The notes under the pieces: generated by a model
What the model saw: only the letters and a program-made list of their open reading frames with translations
The model's database searches: none
What the model was told of the DNA's origin: nothing
From: Chondrosia reniformis
Lineage: Eukaryota > Porifera > Demospongiae > Chondrillida > Chondrillidae
Reading direction: 5' to 3'
NCBI GenBank assembly: GCA_947172415.1
Contig: OX359198.1
Coordinates: 6,355,401-6,419,400 of the forward strand
DNA length: 64,000 bases
Shown here: piece by piece, positions 35,236-48,300 of the stretch
How the letters are laid out: each line of letters starts with the position of its first letter
Numbering within the stretch: position 1 is the stretch's first letter
Program-made: the position numbers and the translations under genes

Positions 35236-37249
35236 TTTTGCGATAGCCGCGTCTACGTTTTGGTGAATAGCCAGAGATGCTTAGTCGGTATTATATATAG
35301 ACATGTGGAAAATGTTTGGTATGCAGCTATATAGGGTTATTTTGGCCTACACCCCAGTGGACAACCCATGTTTGTCATAAGCAAACAATTTAATTATGAT
35401 TAGTCATCAATCATCATCCTATAGCTCTAGAGTGTGCAAAGTTATGCATTGTACTCCTCCTCCATGAGCGAGTGAATTGCAATATATGTTTGACTACTAC
35501 GTACTGCCAGCATATACGTATATTTTATGTATACAGAATCAATCATATGATATGCCATATATATAAGTATGTACATATGGCTTAAGATTAGATTAAACTT
35601 AAACAAGTAATAGTATTGGCAGTGAGCCCCTTGAGTTTTAAACTTTTTACAGTAACTTAAGAAATCACAGTTACAATGTAGCTGTCCTAGTTACAATGCA
35701 GTTGTCCCAGGTGACTGAAAGGTTGAACTTGCAGTTAGGGTAAGAGAAGGCCCTTTTAATCCCACTTTGGGGAACATCTTGACTCAAGTTATGCACAAAG
35801 GGTATATACCTGAGGGAAAGATTTGACAATGATATGAAGTTTATTTGTAGAAGTCAGAAATGCCTTTAGTCATTATTGGTTGTCTAAATTATATGCTAAT
35901 TTACCCTGATTACCCTATAAGTGGGACTGCTTGTAGACAGTATAGGGTATTAATTGATTATATTGTGCTCTGCAGACAAAGTAAAACCTCAGACATATAT
36001 AGGTTGTAGTCATAACTAAAGGAATTTTGACATTCTCCATTTTAGTCTAGACACCACCTACACAATTACAATTACAGCAAAACAATTATATTTTTTCCAA
36101 TAAAACAGCATTACTAATACCTTCACATGCTAACATTGAATTGGATTGCTTATTTAATCAGGGGAGGCCTTTAACCAATGGCTACTACACTAGGCACCCT
36201 GTGACATTTGACCTTTCTCAGCACTTTGTTAGTACTCAATGTTCTCTTCCCTGCATATATGATATGTAGAAATGATTATATAATTATGGTGATGGATGTA
36301 TAATGTATGGTATGGTCATGAAACAGTGGGTGAAGTGATCCATTGGTATATATAATTATGAGTATAGATGAGTTGATTTCTCACAAACCAGTTAAGATAT
36401 TTTCTGAAGATGATATTATAGCAAAAACATTGAACACTTTTGTAGATGCCATTATATATAGTCTGTTAATTATGTCAATTTGCTCTCTTAAGCAGTTGCT
36501 ACATATATATTATATACCTCTAGGATGCCTCGGTGTACATAATGACCAACATTATCCCATTTTGATAGTAGCTACAGCTAGAGTTGTTATTGAGTAACAA
36601 TAGTATGTACAATATTGACAATAGTGATTGTTATGTTTGTGTAGAGTCTAAGGCAGTTGCAACACAGGACTTCTTGGTTTTATTTGGGATATCTATATGG
36701 TTAAAAACTGGCTGATGACTGCATGCTAGTATATATGGAATAGAACTACATCTATAAAATATATTATGTACGTAGCTAGAGTATAGAACCTCTTATATAG
36801 TCTATGTAAATAATGTTGATTGTTACATCAACCCTTTGGAGCCTGTGAACAGCTATTTAGGATGTATCTGACATGATACTTTCCACATTTGGCATTTATT
36901 GAGCCTCAGCAGCAATTATATTCACAAGCTGAACATTTTGGCCAAAAGATCTTCATCAGCATATGCTGATTGATTGGATGTGTTCAATTTGCGAATACAA
37001 CTGTATGTTGCTGAAGATACATGCATATATACATGTTTGGTGTGTATAAGGAACGGTACATATGTGAACACACTCATTGTCATGATTAAACAGGCTGTAC
37101 AAATAATAAACATTTTAATTTAAGTTAAATATATATATTATGCATGTGAAATAAATAATATAGGTGATATGTATGAAACAAACTTTAGTCTATATATATA
37201 ATAGTATTCTTATCATCAGAGTTAAAAATTTTCAAACTGATTAATACAA
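35236..37249. other. C-D interval with unoccupied retrotransposon site
   Basis: Homologous to the A-B interval, but the retrotransposon is absent: GGGTATATACCTGAGGG at 35800-35817 is the empty site. The right part (from about 36757) is the 3' flank of gene D, with the GATCTTCATCAGCA block near 36950. No gene seen. Confidence 0.8.
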
Positions 37250-39859
37250 TTACTGTACTAGGGTACCAATATCGATAAAATTTGCTGGCTCCTTTTGACC
37301 ATTTGATGCATCATCATATCCACCAATTATTATGAGTTTGTTGTCCGTCACAACTCCAGCTGCCCGCTCCCTACCTCTCAGGTTCTTACAACTGGAACAC
37401 TGATGTGCGTGCCAGTCATTGCTGTCTTCATTGTAACTGTAGCAACTGGGACTCTTTGTTTTGGGCCCTCCTACAGCATAGAGCTTGTTCCCATTTCCAA
37501 TGATCGCTACACCACGCGGGAGAGATTTCTTTTCCACCCACTTATCATTTCCACTTCCATTTGACTTAGAAAATGGATTTGGGGTTCTGGATCTCTGAAG
37601 TACACTTTCAAGAATATCTTTGAAGGGCCTCATGTATATTTGCACAGAGTCCTGTGCATCTGCTTCACTCTTACCAACTAGCACAAGAGTGTCGTTTCTC
37701 CATGATGCCAGCTGTGGTCTGGATGGACATCTGAATGGTATACCAACCTTCCACCAGGAGGGACTACGCTTGTCCAAATTGAGGATCTCCATGGTGCTGA
37801 GGGGCTCATTTCCGAGACCCAATCCTCCGGCTACCACAAGGTATGAATCAAATCCTATGGCTCCTGCTGAGTATCGTGGTGACTTCATGGTGGGAAGAGA
37901 GACAGACCACCTGGCTGGTACGCTAGTGAGATCGTAAGTCTGGACTTTGTCTGAAATGATAGAATTGGCCTTTCCTCCCTTCTTGCGAGCAAGATATTCA
38001 CCTCCTATTGTGTAGAGCTTTCCCTTGACAGCAGCAAGTGCAAATCCACTAACGGGGATGTCACATGGAGGCAGTTGGATCCATTGGCTGAGATCAGAGA
38101 GGAGTTTGTAGATTTCAGTGATTCCAGGAGTGTCTCCATTGAATCCTCCTCCTACATAGACTTCACCATTTATCACAACAGCAGAAGCTAGTGACATTTT
38201 TACAGGCAAGTTTGGGCCATGACTCCAATTAACATTTGGTAGAAATAGAGAAGGCCCAGGAGTACTTGACTACAGATGATAAAAATACATATTTAGATCA
38301 AAGAACCAAATAACAAATGTATTATCAGTAAGCATTTATCAGGCAACTATACAGAGTAACATAACATTCAAGTTACGTAGTTACGTACCTGTCTCATTCT
38401 AGAGATGTCTTGAAGTGAGCCTTTATAGGCTGCTTGGCCTTTGCCATAGCTCATAGCTAGATTTGGACTGAGTGATCCATAGGCAGGTGGACTGTGCCGT
38501 TTAATAAGTCTTGTTCGTTTGTATTCTTCTTGAACTTTTTCTAGTTTATCAACTACCATCTTCTTTTCTTTCTCTGTAGCTTTGAGCTTTTCTTCCGTTT
38601 TGGTTAGGTTTATTTGCAATTCAAAAACCTTTTCATTGCTTTTAGTGACCTTGCTTTCCAAAACCTTAAATTGGAATGGGAAATATGACAACATTTAAAA
38701 AAATATTTGTGTGAATGAAATAATTTATACAAAGTTAAAAAAACGTTTTTATTTCTGTGTGAACTCATATATGGAATATTTAATAATCATTACGTTTGTG
38801 CTGTTATATCCTTTTTGAGGTTCTGTTATGTAAATATATTATGGCATGAATGAAGTATGATATACTTACTTTTATGGTTTCAGATAACTGGGAAGTATTT
38901 TCCACTGCCCCCTGATCTGTAGATTCTACAGTATTTCGATTATCTGAGAATTTGTTGTTGCATCCATTAATCTGGGGTAAAGCTGTGCAAATATTCTTCA
39001 TTTTCTTTACGATTTCGCTAGTTTCTGGTCTACTTTTTGGTTCATTTTCTAAGCAATCGCGAATCATCTGTGAAAAGTGGCGATTTTCAACTTCTGTCAT
39101 TTCATCCAAATATCCCTGGCGTCGCTCCGCTTCACTGTAGGCGATCAATTTTCCATTGACTGTGTCTGTAGGGCGGTCAGGCTCGGGCCAGCGATGAATG
39201 AGAGTAAAGAGGACCACATTTCCAAAAGAGAAAACATCCAATTTAATGTCGTAGACAGGATCGCGCTGCATAGCTTCAGGAGGCATGAAAGCAGGTGTCC
39301 CAGGAGCTACTGACATCATTGATTTGCGACCTGGTTCATGCACACTGGAAAGGCCAAAATCTGTCACTTTGGCCGTCAAGGAACATTCATCTATTAGAAC
39401 GTTGTTGGGTGTTAAATCTCGATGCAGCAAAGGTGGAGATTGCTGGTGAATATAGAGCAAAGCAAGCGCGACTTGCTTCAGAATATGGGCTTTCTGATTC
39501 AAAGGGAAGTCATTTCGATCACGAGCTTCAACGAACTGTGTAAGGTTGGTTGACATTTTCTCAACGATTATGGAGGGCAGGACTTCTCCGCTGGGCATTA
39601 GAATGCCGAGGAATAGGACGATATTTGGATGGCGAAGGCGACTCCACGTTCTGCACTCATTCATGAACTTTTTTACAACAGAGTCGTACAGTTCAGTGAC
39701 GGCAATGCGGTGTAGTCTTTTGACTGCGCAGATGGTACCTCCCCATTCACCTTCCAGCACTTCTGCAAAAGAGCCCGTACCGAGGACTTTTTTTCCAACG
39801 TTCACTACTCCACGAATCTCCAGATCAGAGCTGTCCATGATCAATTTTCCTTTTGACAT
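37250..39859 (-). CDS. TKL-type protein kinase / coiled-coil / Kelch protein, copy D
   Basis: Exons 39859-38870, 38664-38389 and 38269-37250, all phase 0, give about 761 residues. The kinase exon is clearly diverged from the other three (start MSKGKLIMDSSDLEIRG) yet keeps GTGSFAEV, CAVKRL, HRDLTPNN, DFG and PPE. The coiled-coil exon (four codons longer, with KRHSPPAYGS) and the Kelch exon are almost identical to A and B. The break between conserved and diverged DNA falls in intron 1, near 38726. Its first Kelch residues (NGEV, TPGITE, PPCDIP) match C more than A/B. D is thus a separate 5' lineage homogenised at its 3' end. Confidence 0.87.
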
Positions 39860-40069
39860 GCTGTTACTCTAGCTGTTAAAAAAGGCAAAAGTGATTTGCG
39901 AGTTGGTCCGACTAGCATAATAAATGATTTACAGTTATAAGGATTCATAAATTACGTAATCTATTAAGTATATCCCACAATGTCTGGGTGTATTTGACTC
40001 AGTATTTTATTACATATATATTCTCTTGAATAATAATATGTCTAATTTTTAATTGTACTCCATGAAAAC

Positions 40070-40290
40070 TCTGATATACCATTTTCCTACATGTTATGCC
40101 TATTCAGTAAAAAACCTATAGGGGAACTAAACCTGAAGAGAGCTTTGGATGAAGATACAGAGTCTTTTCTCCTTTATTTCATCTTCTTCTCCACTGGGTC
40201 AGACAGCTGTTTCTGGGAATTCCACCCTTCATCGGTAATCCTGGGAGTCTTTGTCTTTTTCTTGATCTTGATCTTCTGTGAATCCTTAGC
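40070..40290 (+). repeat. Dispersed repeat family 1, near full copy
   Basis: Blocks in order: ACCATTTTCCTACATGTTAT, CTATAGGGGAACTAAACCTG, AGAGCTTTGGATGAAGATAC, CAGCTGTTTCTGGGAATTCC and GGGAGTCTTTGTCTTTTTCT. This is one of the two longest copies and a good reference for the family. Confidence 0.8.
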
Positions 40291-43200
40291 AATCCATGCA
40301 TTGTTTCAGCTACACAATATTAATGTCAAGGGCGTACATATGTCAAGAATGACTGTTTCTGACAATATCAAATTGAACAATGTATATATGTCAACAAGAC
40401 TTACGCTATACCTGTTACCAGTGTAACATTAGAATGCTATGTATATATACTGTTACAGAATTAATATGTAGAAGACAATGACTAAATAGTCACTTATTAT
40501 ATATGTATATGTTCCAAAAAGCTTGGTAATTCATATCAGTATAATAAGAAGGTCAAATTGAATGTGAAGTTGTGTAATAATTCATAGACATCAGTACAGT
40601 ATATCAGCCACAAAATGCATTGTAAAATTAGATTTGAACAATTTTATGAATGCAAAGGTTTCAAAACACTTTCACTATGATCATAATTTCCCAAATTTTC
40701 TAAATTATTTATCAGGAAGTAGCCATTGAGGCTCCTTTAAAGTCTTTTTATCTATATAATAATAAAATGGGTCAGTGTATATAACTTGTGCAGTTTCTTA
40801 TGTGTATATCTGTCATGTAAGTGAGGTTTTATATATATAGCTTGATTCAGTGGCACGCAATATATATAAGTAGGATATCAAACTTGAATTTTTCAATACC
40901 TTTTTGTTTCCTTAATGAAGCAATACCAGGAATTCCTATCCCACAAGGTCAATATTGTATACATAAATAGCGTGGAACACTATTTTGACCCGTGAGTATA
41001 ACATGAATATGAGGTTTGATGACCTTTCTTATTCATAGCCTCAATAAGTCAGCCATTTTATACACTCTACACAATATAGGTGGATAACCTCTTTGTTTAG
41101 TAACAAAACTACAGAAAACATCTGCATAGTTATGTAATGTTTGGTTTTAATCATTTCTGGCTAGTGAAATTCTATCATAGTTAAAGCACAGCTGAGAATA
41201 AATTGATACATACATGGAAACACAGCTTGTGTGTATAGTCTCTGGATAATGTGTATGATTCTTTATACTGACTTTACTGACATTAGAATAAAATGCCAAA
41301 TAAGTGCACTTACTATAAATTGATCACATCATGTCTTCTGGATGTACACTTGTTAAGAGGTATGCAAACCTTTAGGTAAAAAGTGATCTCCAGACCAGTC
41401 TATATTTAATTGTGAATCATTACCAAGAGCATCTTAGCAACATCTCAATTTTGACAATTGCCCAGACTTTACTTCATGTCTGGGCACAATTAACAGCTTG
41501 GAGGTGTTAACTATGACCATACTCTCAGCACATTCCAATGCAAGGCTTGTAGTATTTACATTCTTATACAGGCAAGTTTATACATGTATATATGTGGAAT
41601 TGTTAGTTGTTCCTTATATTAGAATATAATTATAATGACCTTTTCTTTTTACATACCTTGGGTGTGGTTTTGAAGGTTATCTCATACCACTGTGTCCCTG
41701 TTTACAAACATATCTCTTATAAAAGTGTGTTTAATTGAAAAATAGCAGTCAGAAGAATTTTATTGAACCCTGGGGATTTAAAGAAATCTCTAACAAGTAT
41801 TTCTTGTTGTTGATGACTAGACTGATTGCATATATTTATATACCAAATTGGATACGTGTGTCCACTTAAGACCTAAAGGGAAAAACAGTAACTCCAATTA
41901 TGTTCTCTTAACCATATTTATATATGCAGACAGTGATAATAGCCATATAAATATATATGCACAACCTAAAATAATGAGACACCCCAAGTGTATATGGACA
42001 TATATACACTTGGGATTGAAGCACTATAGTGGCAATAGCTCCCCCTTTGCCATCCTCCCTTACCCTATTGCTCATTGTGCTCCTCAGGGGACATGATGAT
42101 GGTATCCCCACTCGACCTTTACAAAGGTAGGCCAGAGGATATGATATCACTTCCACTACAGTGATTTAAAGAGTACATAGTGAAAGTGATAGTAAAGCTG
42201 TTGATAGTCTTGTAAGGTATATATGAACAAACCAATTAACTTGAAAGATAAAGATGTCATACTTTGTATGATATGAATGGGATTATTATATAAGCACTTC
42301 CTCAAACACACAGACTGACTGTCAAATGCCTAAGGTTGTATATGCATATATATGCAGTACAAGTTACAAGATGCCATATTAATCTAATCATATATATTTA
42401 TTTGATGACGTGCACATACATACCATGCACTTAGTCCATACATGATACAAAGGCATTGATGAAAAACAAATAGGACTTCAGCCCCCGGCCAATGTAAGAC
42501 TTTAAATTTGGTCACATAGCTATAGTTTGTATATAATTAGAATGGAATCTAGAATATGGTATATATGCTATTATCAGTAATAGTTTATAAAATTTATTTT
42601 CAATTCTCATTTCATTTCATTGTGCATAAGTGCTTAGTTCTCCTATAGGCTCTTTTACAGAATAGGCATAGCATGTAGGAAAATGGTATCTTAGATTTTT
42701 CATAAGCTTCAATCACAAAGAAGTCTTAATAATTAGTATATACAGTAAATGTATATACACTATACATGCTGTAGCTGTACCTATGTACATATATATAATT
42801 TGTATGTATAATATAGTCAGTGATCCATGAATTATACACTTAGTAATATGTGTTTCACTTTAGTCATCAACACATACTAAATATATACAATGACAAATAT
42901 AAAGTGCAAGGTACAATATACTACTTTATGTACATATGATATAATTAATAATTCATCCTATATACCAGCCATGTTTCATGTGATTATGATTTGTAGATAT
43001 TTCAGTTTCCTTTTCTTTGTCAATGTTTGTATATTAAATGGCTTCTGTTGTCTATATTATACAGACATAGTAAATAGAATGTAATAATAAAAATTATATG
43101 GTTGTTAAGTAGACATATAGTATATACATAGAAATAAGGAGAGCATTTTGTGTACAATTTTGGAAAAATCTAAGGGACGGCATGGTAAATGTAGAGGGAA

Positions 43201-44479
43201 TTACAAGGATATTTTGAAAAACCTGTCATTAAGTACTTCATTTGGCTTCAGTAAAGTCCAATTATATAGAACTTGACCTATCAATAAACAAATATTCCCT
43301 ATCACATTGTTTTATATGTATGTGTATGTGTTCAGGAATTTACATATACTATATGTATGTACAATGGTGTATACATACAGTTTATACAATTAGTGAGGAT
43401 ATTGTGTATATATATTAGTCTAGATCTGTTATATACTGTTCAAGAACTATTTTATTTACATATTAAAAGTGATTGGAAGAGACTTATACTCACAGTATTT
43501 TTTAAATATGTTGTATATACAGATGTGCATATATGAACATATTTATACATACAGATATATAATTGGACAGCTGCTATGTAAATAAAGAGATTTTTAAATG
43601 GAAACTTGAAATAGCAATGTAACCACAATTTGAAAGCATTGCAGATATTGTCACCATAGATACTCTATATAAGGTACCCTACTTCTCTAGATAGACTTGC
43701 CTTTCTATATATAATCACTGTATATCTAACTATGTATTATTATAAACATTCCATCTGTAGAACTCTCCATACACAAAAAGTATTCCTGTTTAAATTCTCT
43801 TGGATACACAATCTCAGTGGGAGCAGATGATTATAAAGTATTTAACTTGAAACATAACACAATGTTTTAATTGGCTAGATTTACTCCATGTTTTGATACA
43901 TTGCATGTACTATATATATATAAACACTAGGAAATGTAATTAACACCTAATACAAAATGACCATTGCCTATATAAAATTGTTCTGTTATAAATAGTATCC
44001 TAATCACGCTACCATATGTCTGTAGTGATTATGAAATTTATGAGCTGCCTACAGTTGATTTCTGTGGCTCTCTGTATGTAACAGAGTACAGTAGTACTCT
44101 CTAATTAGGGATGCATATAATGGGACTTGGGTACAAATGAATGATAATAGTAATTGTAGTTGTAGCTATGTTGTACACATGACTTCCAACAGCAATGCAT
44201 ATTTAGAATTGATTCACGAGTTAATTTTCTATTATTAAACAGGAATTGACACTAGACTCTATTGAAGTCATCTGATTTCATATAAACAAGAGATATGTAT
44301 ACTCTTATTATAGTTTAAGTGTAAATATAATTCTCTCCTGTTCCTGTCCTGTATATAGTTCTAAAGCACAGCAAGGATATGATGGCATGATTCCTTTGAT
44401 GTGATATCCTACAGACATAGAGGCTAGATAATGTCTCTAAAGCTTGGCAAGCCATTCAATGGAATTTCCAGTAATTCTT

Positions 44480-44930
44480 ATTGATGCAATGTTAGAATGT
44501 TGTAATTGACTCTGCTCATTCATGCCACCCAATTGTGCGGGGTAAATCCTTTAATTTGTATTTATAGATGCAATACTAGAATGTTGACTCCGGGTTTCCC
44601 CTGCTCGTTCATGCCCCCAAATAGTGTGTGGGGTAAATCCTTTAATTTGTATTTATAGATGCAATACTAGAATGTTGACTCCGGGTTTCCCCTGCTCGTT
44701 CATGCCCCCAAATAGTGTGTGGGGTAAATCCTTTAATTTGTATTTATAGATGCAATACTAGAATGTTGACTCCGGGTTTCCCCTGCTCGTTCATGCCCCC
44801 AAATAGTGTGTGGGGTAAATCCTTTAATTTGTATTTATAGATGCAATACTAGAATGTTGACTCCGGGTTTCCCCTGCTCGTACATGCCCCCAAATAGTGT
44901 GTGGGGTAAATCCTTTAATTTGCCCATTAC
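44480..44930. repeat. Tandem array, 91 bp unit
   Basis: Four near-identical 91 bp units beginning GATGCAATACTAGAATGTTG and containing GACTCCGGGTTTCCCCTGCT and GTGGGGTAAATCCTTTAATT, plus a diverged first unit from about 44483. Confidence 0.92.
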
Positions 44931-45320
44931 ATAATGATATATCATATTATATAACAGAACCATGCTGGATTTGATTGCATATGTAACACAAGAAATGGGT
45001 TTTTTCAAGGACCTCTCTAAAGGATATAACAGTACATTATTTAAATACTGAAAATAGTAACAAATATTTCTTTAATTACATAAATCACACATGCATACGC
45101 ACATATATGTATACATAAAGTTATAAAGTACATAATGTATTCCACGACTCTGGAGCAAATGTGCTAAATGTTGTATAATTTCATTTCACACCTGTAGATA
45201 TTCCATTAATGGCTAACTTCTAATTCATGCTACCATACGGAGCAGCAATGAGCAGTCATAATATTTGTACTGTACATCTAAAGGTTTAAAAATTTCAAAT
45301 ATTATACTTCTTAGTACAGT

Positions 45321-48300
45321 TTAAAAACGAAACATATAAATGATAAATATCATAACAGCAATTGTTATGATAATGCCAGCCCAAAAGATCCATCTGTCTT
45401 GCAGCGCTCTCTTCTCAATCAATCTCATGAGAGTATTAGATATGCCAAGGGTGTTCATGGCACTAAGGACATGACGTTGCACATTCTGCAAGATTGAGGA
45501 AGAGAATGGACCCACTGAGGTAAGGAGATCAGACTACAGTCAACAAATATTATGTGGTATATATGTATAAACATATTATTACTTATTACCATTTTTGTAA
45601 AAGTACAATAGCAACAAGAAGCAAATATCATGCAAACATATATTCTAATCTACATGTATTGGAGATACATGAAGAGCCAAGAAAGATAACAAAGATTCCC
45701 AGGGTCACAAATGATGGGTGGAATTCCCAGAAACAGCTGTCTGGCCCAGTGGAGAAGAAAAGAAGGAGACACTGTATCCTCATCCAAAGCCCTCACTACA
45801 GGTTTAGTTCCCTATAGGCCTTTACTCTTACTGTAAGTAGATGTAGCATGCTGAAACATGGTGTGCTAGATAGTTAAGCATAACATTGGTGTGGCAGTGT
45901 GGAGCTGCTTGTCCTGCAAGTTTTGAACTTATATGGGATAGCAACAGAGAACAACATGATGAACTGACTTTGATTACAGACTTCTCGACAACCACAAGAC
46001 ACATGCAGAACTACATATATGCATTTGAATGTAAAATTTAAAAAGTATTTTTTACTTTTAAAACATTCTTTTGGTCCCTTAAGCTAGAGAGTACAGCTGA
46101 AGCATTGCCTATCAGGCCATCCATCTCTTTGTGTGCTGACTGCAATCTCCCATGCTCTTGAACGTTATGATCAATTTGTATGGCAGTGTCTCCCACTGAG
46201 CTCTGTATAGGTAGTCAGGCCAACAAAATGTGTGAAAAATAGTGGCTTCTATGCAATGCAATTTGCTGCATATCATTAGAGGTAGTCATGCGTCACTGAA
46301 ATGGGACTGAGACTAGCTACCGCTTAATAAGGGCTATATTTGTGGGGGAGTAGGATGTCAGAGTGAACTAGTGTCTTGTATGATGTACATACATATACAT
46401 ATACTGTAGGAGAATAGAATCTTAAGCATAGGTCACAGCTAAGAGAATTTAGCTCCAAGTACCTACATACTAGAGAGTAGGTATCAAGAAAATATGAATC
46501 TTAACTTCCAAAACAATTTCTATGTCTTTTAGATGGTACATCTTTCGATTCTTTGAGCATCTAAAAATGCAGTTTGTCTTGGTAAATCTTCTGGTCGGAC
46601 GTTTTGACCCTGAGGTCTTCTTCAGCAACTGATGGATAGGATTGATCTCCAACTGGAGAAACGTCCGACCAGAAGATTTACCAAGACAAACTGCGTTTTT
46701 AGACGCTCAAAGAGTCGAAAGATGTACCATAAGTTCGATGCAGTTAGAAGAAATCCTTATTCTAATTTCTATGTGTTGCATTCATAAAAGTGCATGCCCA
46801 AATAGTCAAGATAAGGCTAACATTAGGCACATATCTTCTAGACAACAGCTCCTCTCTATCTTGAGCTTCCTGGATCTACAGCGAATACACAATAGGCTTA
46901 TACTATAAGATATACCATATGCGTACAAATTTTCGCGGGACATATATTTTGCGAATGCCCGTCAAGTGGGGATTTTAGAGATTTTTTTGCGAAGCCCCTA
47001 GTGTGCCTGAAGATTGACTCCTTTTGTGCATGTGGTATCAACATCTGCAGCTGGAGAACTGAGATGTTGGTGACAAGTCCTTAACAAAAACGTCGACGGT
47101 CTTAAAGTAATCCTTGATCGTCTTCACGGGCATTCTGCATCACACGTGAAAGACCTAGGTATGGGAAATTTTTCGTGTTTTTATTTTTACGAACCCATGC
47201 TGATTCGTGAAAATCATGAAATTTACGTCCCAAGAACATTTGTATGCATACGGTACATACACAGAAGCTATACTTGCAAAACTTGTATTTATTGTATATG
47301 TATGCACAAATCTATTTACAACAACCTAATCTTATTCCATTATTCAGAGAGAGCATGGTAGAATTTACTACAACTACAGAGAAATCCACTTTCATAGAGT
47401 ATCTTTGTATTATATACAGACGCCTATGGGACATAAAGACGCCTATGGGACATAAAGACTATTATCTTTTGAAAGGATCATCTGTGTCACTGAAGAAGAC
47501 CCTCGGGGTCTAAACGTCAAGAGAGACAACAAAACTGCATCTTTAAACGCTCTAAAAGTCGAAAGATGATCCTTTCAAAAGATAAGTTCGATGCAGTTAG
47601 AATAAATCCTTATTCAATTACTAAAAGACTATGGCTGATGTTATGTAATGCAACACAGGAATGAACCACATATCCTCAAGGCTAGCACCATGCCTGCTGA
47701 GCCCTTAGAGTGCTCTTTAGTGCATTTGGCCACAATTATTATGTAAAATAATTGGACAGGGTTGACATATCTTAGCAACTCACTGCAACCTCTTTCTGCC
47801 TCTGGTACATATTAAAAGATTGCTGTACTGCCTTGAAATCTACAATCAGCTGATCAACCTTCCTATAAATATAAAGGATGTTGCTGAACCATATAAAAGT
47901 CATGAATAAAATTCAGTTATGCTACAGTAAGTAGGGTGGGTGGAGGTAGATCTACTATCTGGTAGAAGGGCTATTATAGTCTAGTGTACACCTACATATA
48001 TAGGATGTCCATCAAAGATTCTTATGGTTGAAAGTTGTGAGTAGAAGCTATTTCACTAAATTAGATGCTCCAATTAACAAAATATGTGCTATATCAGTGT
48101 TTTCAATGATCTACAGTTGTGGTTGGATTATATGCGCTATATCAGTGTTTTCAATGATCTACAGTTGTGGTTGGATTATATGTGCTATATCAGTGTTTTC
48201 AGTGATCTACAGTTGTGGTTGGATTATATGTGCTATATCAGTGTTTTCAGTGATCTACAGTTGTGGTTGGATTATATGTGCTATATATATCAGTGTTTTC

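Larger units (their letters stand above)
39860..45320. other. Gene-poor AT-rich stretch
   Basis: This 5.4 kb has no convincing exon on either strand; open frames are short and lack splice context or recognisable domains. It contains the gene D promoter side, a family 1 repeat (about 40070-40290), a reversed partial copy near 42636-42700, small hairpins near 41455-41492 and 41981-42016, and the 91 bp array at 44480-44930. A non-coding RNA cannot be excluded. Confidence 0.6.
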
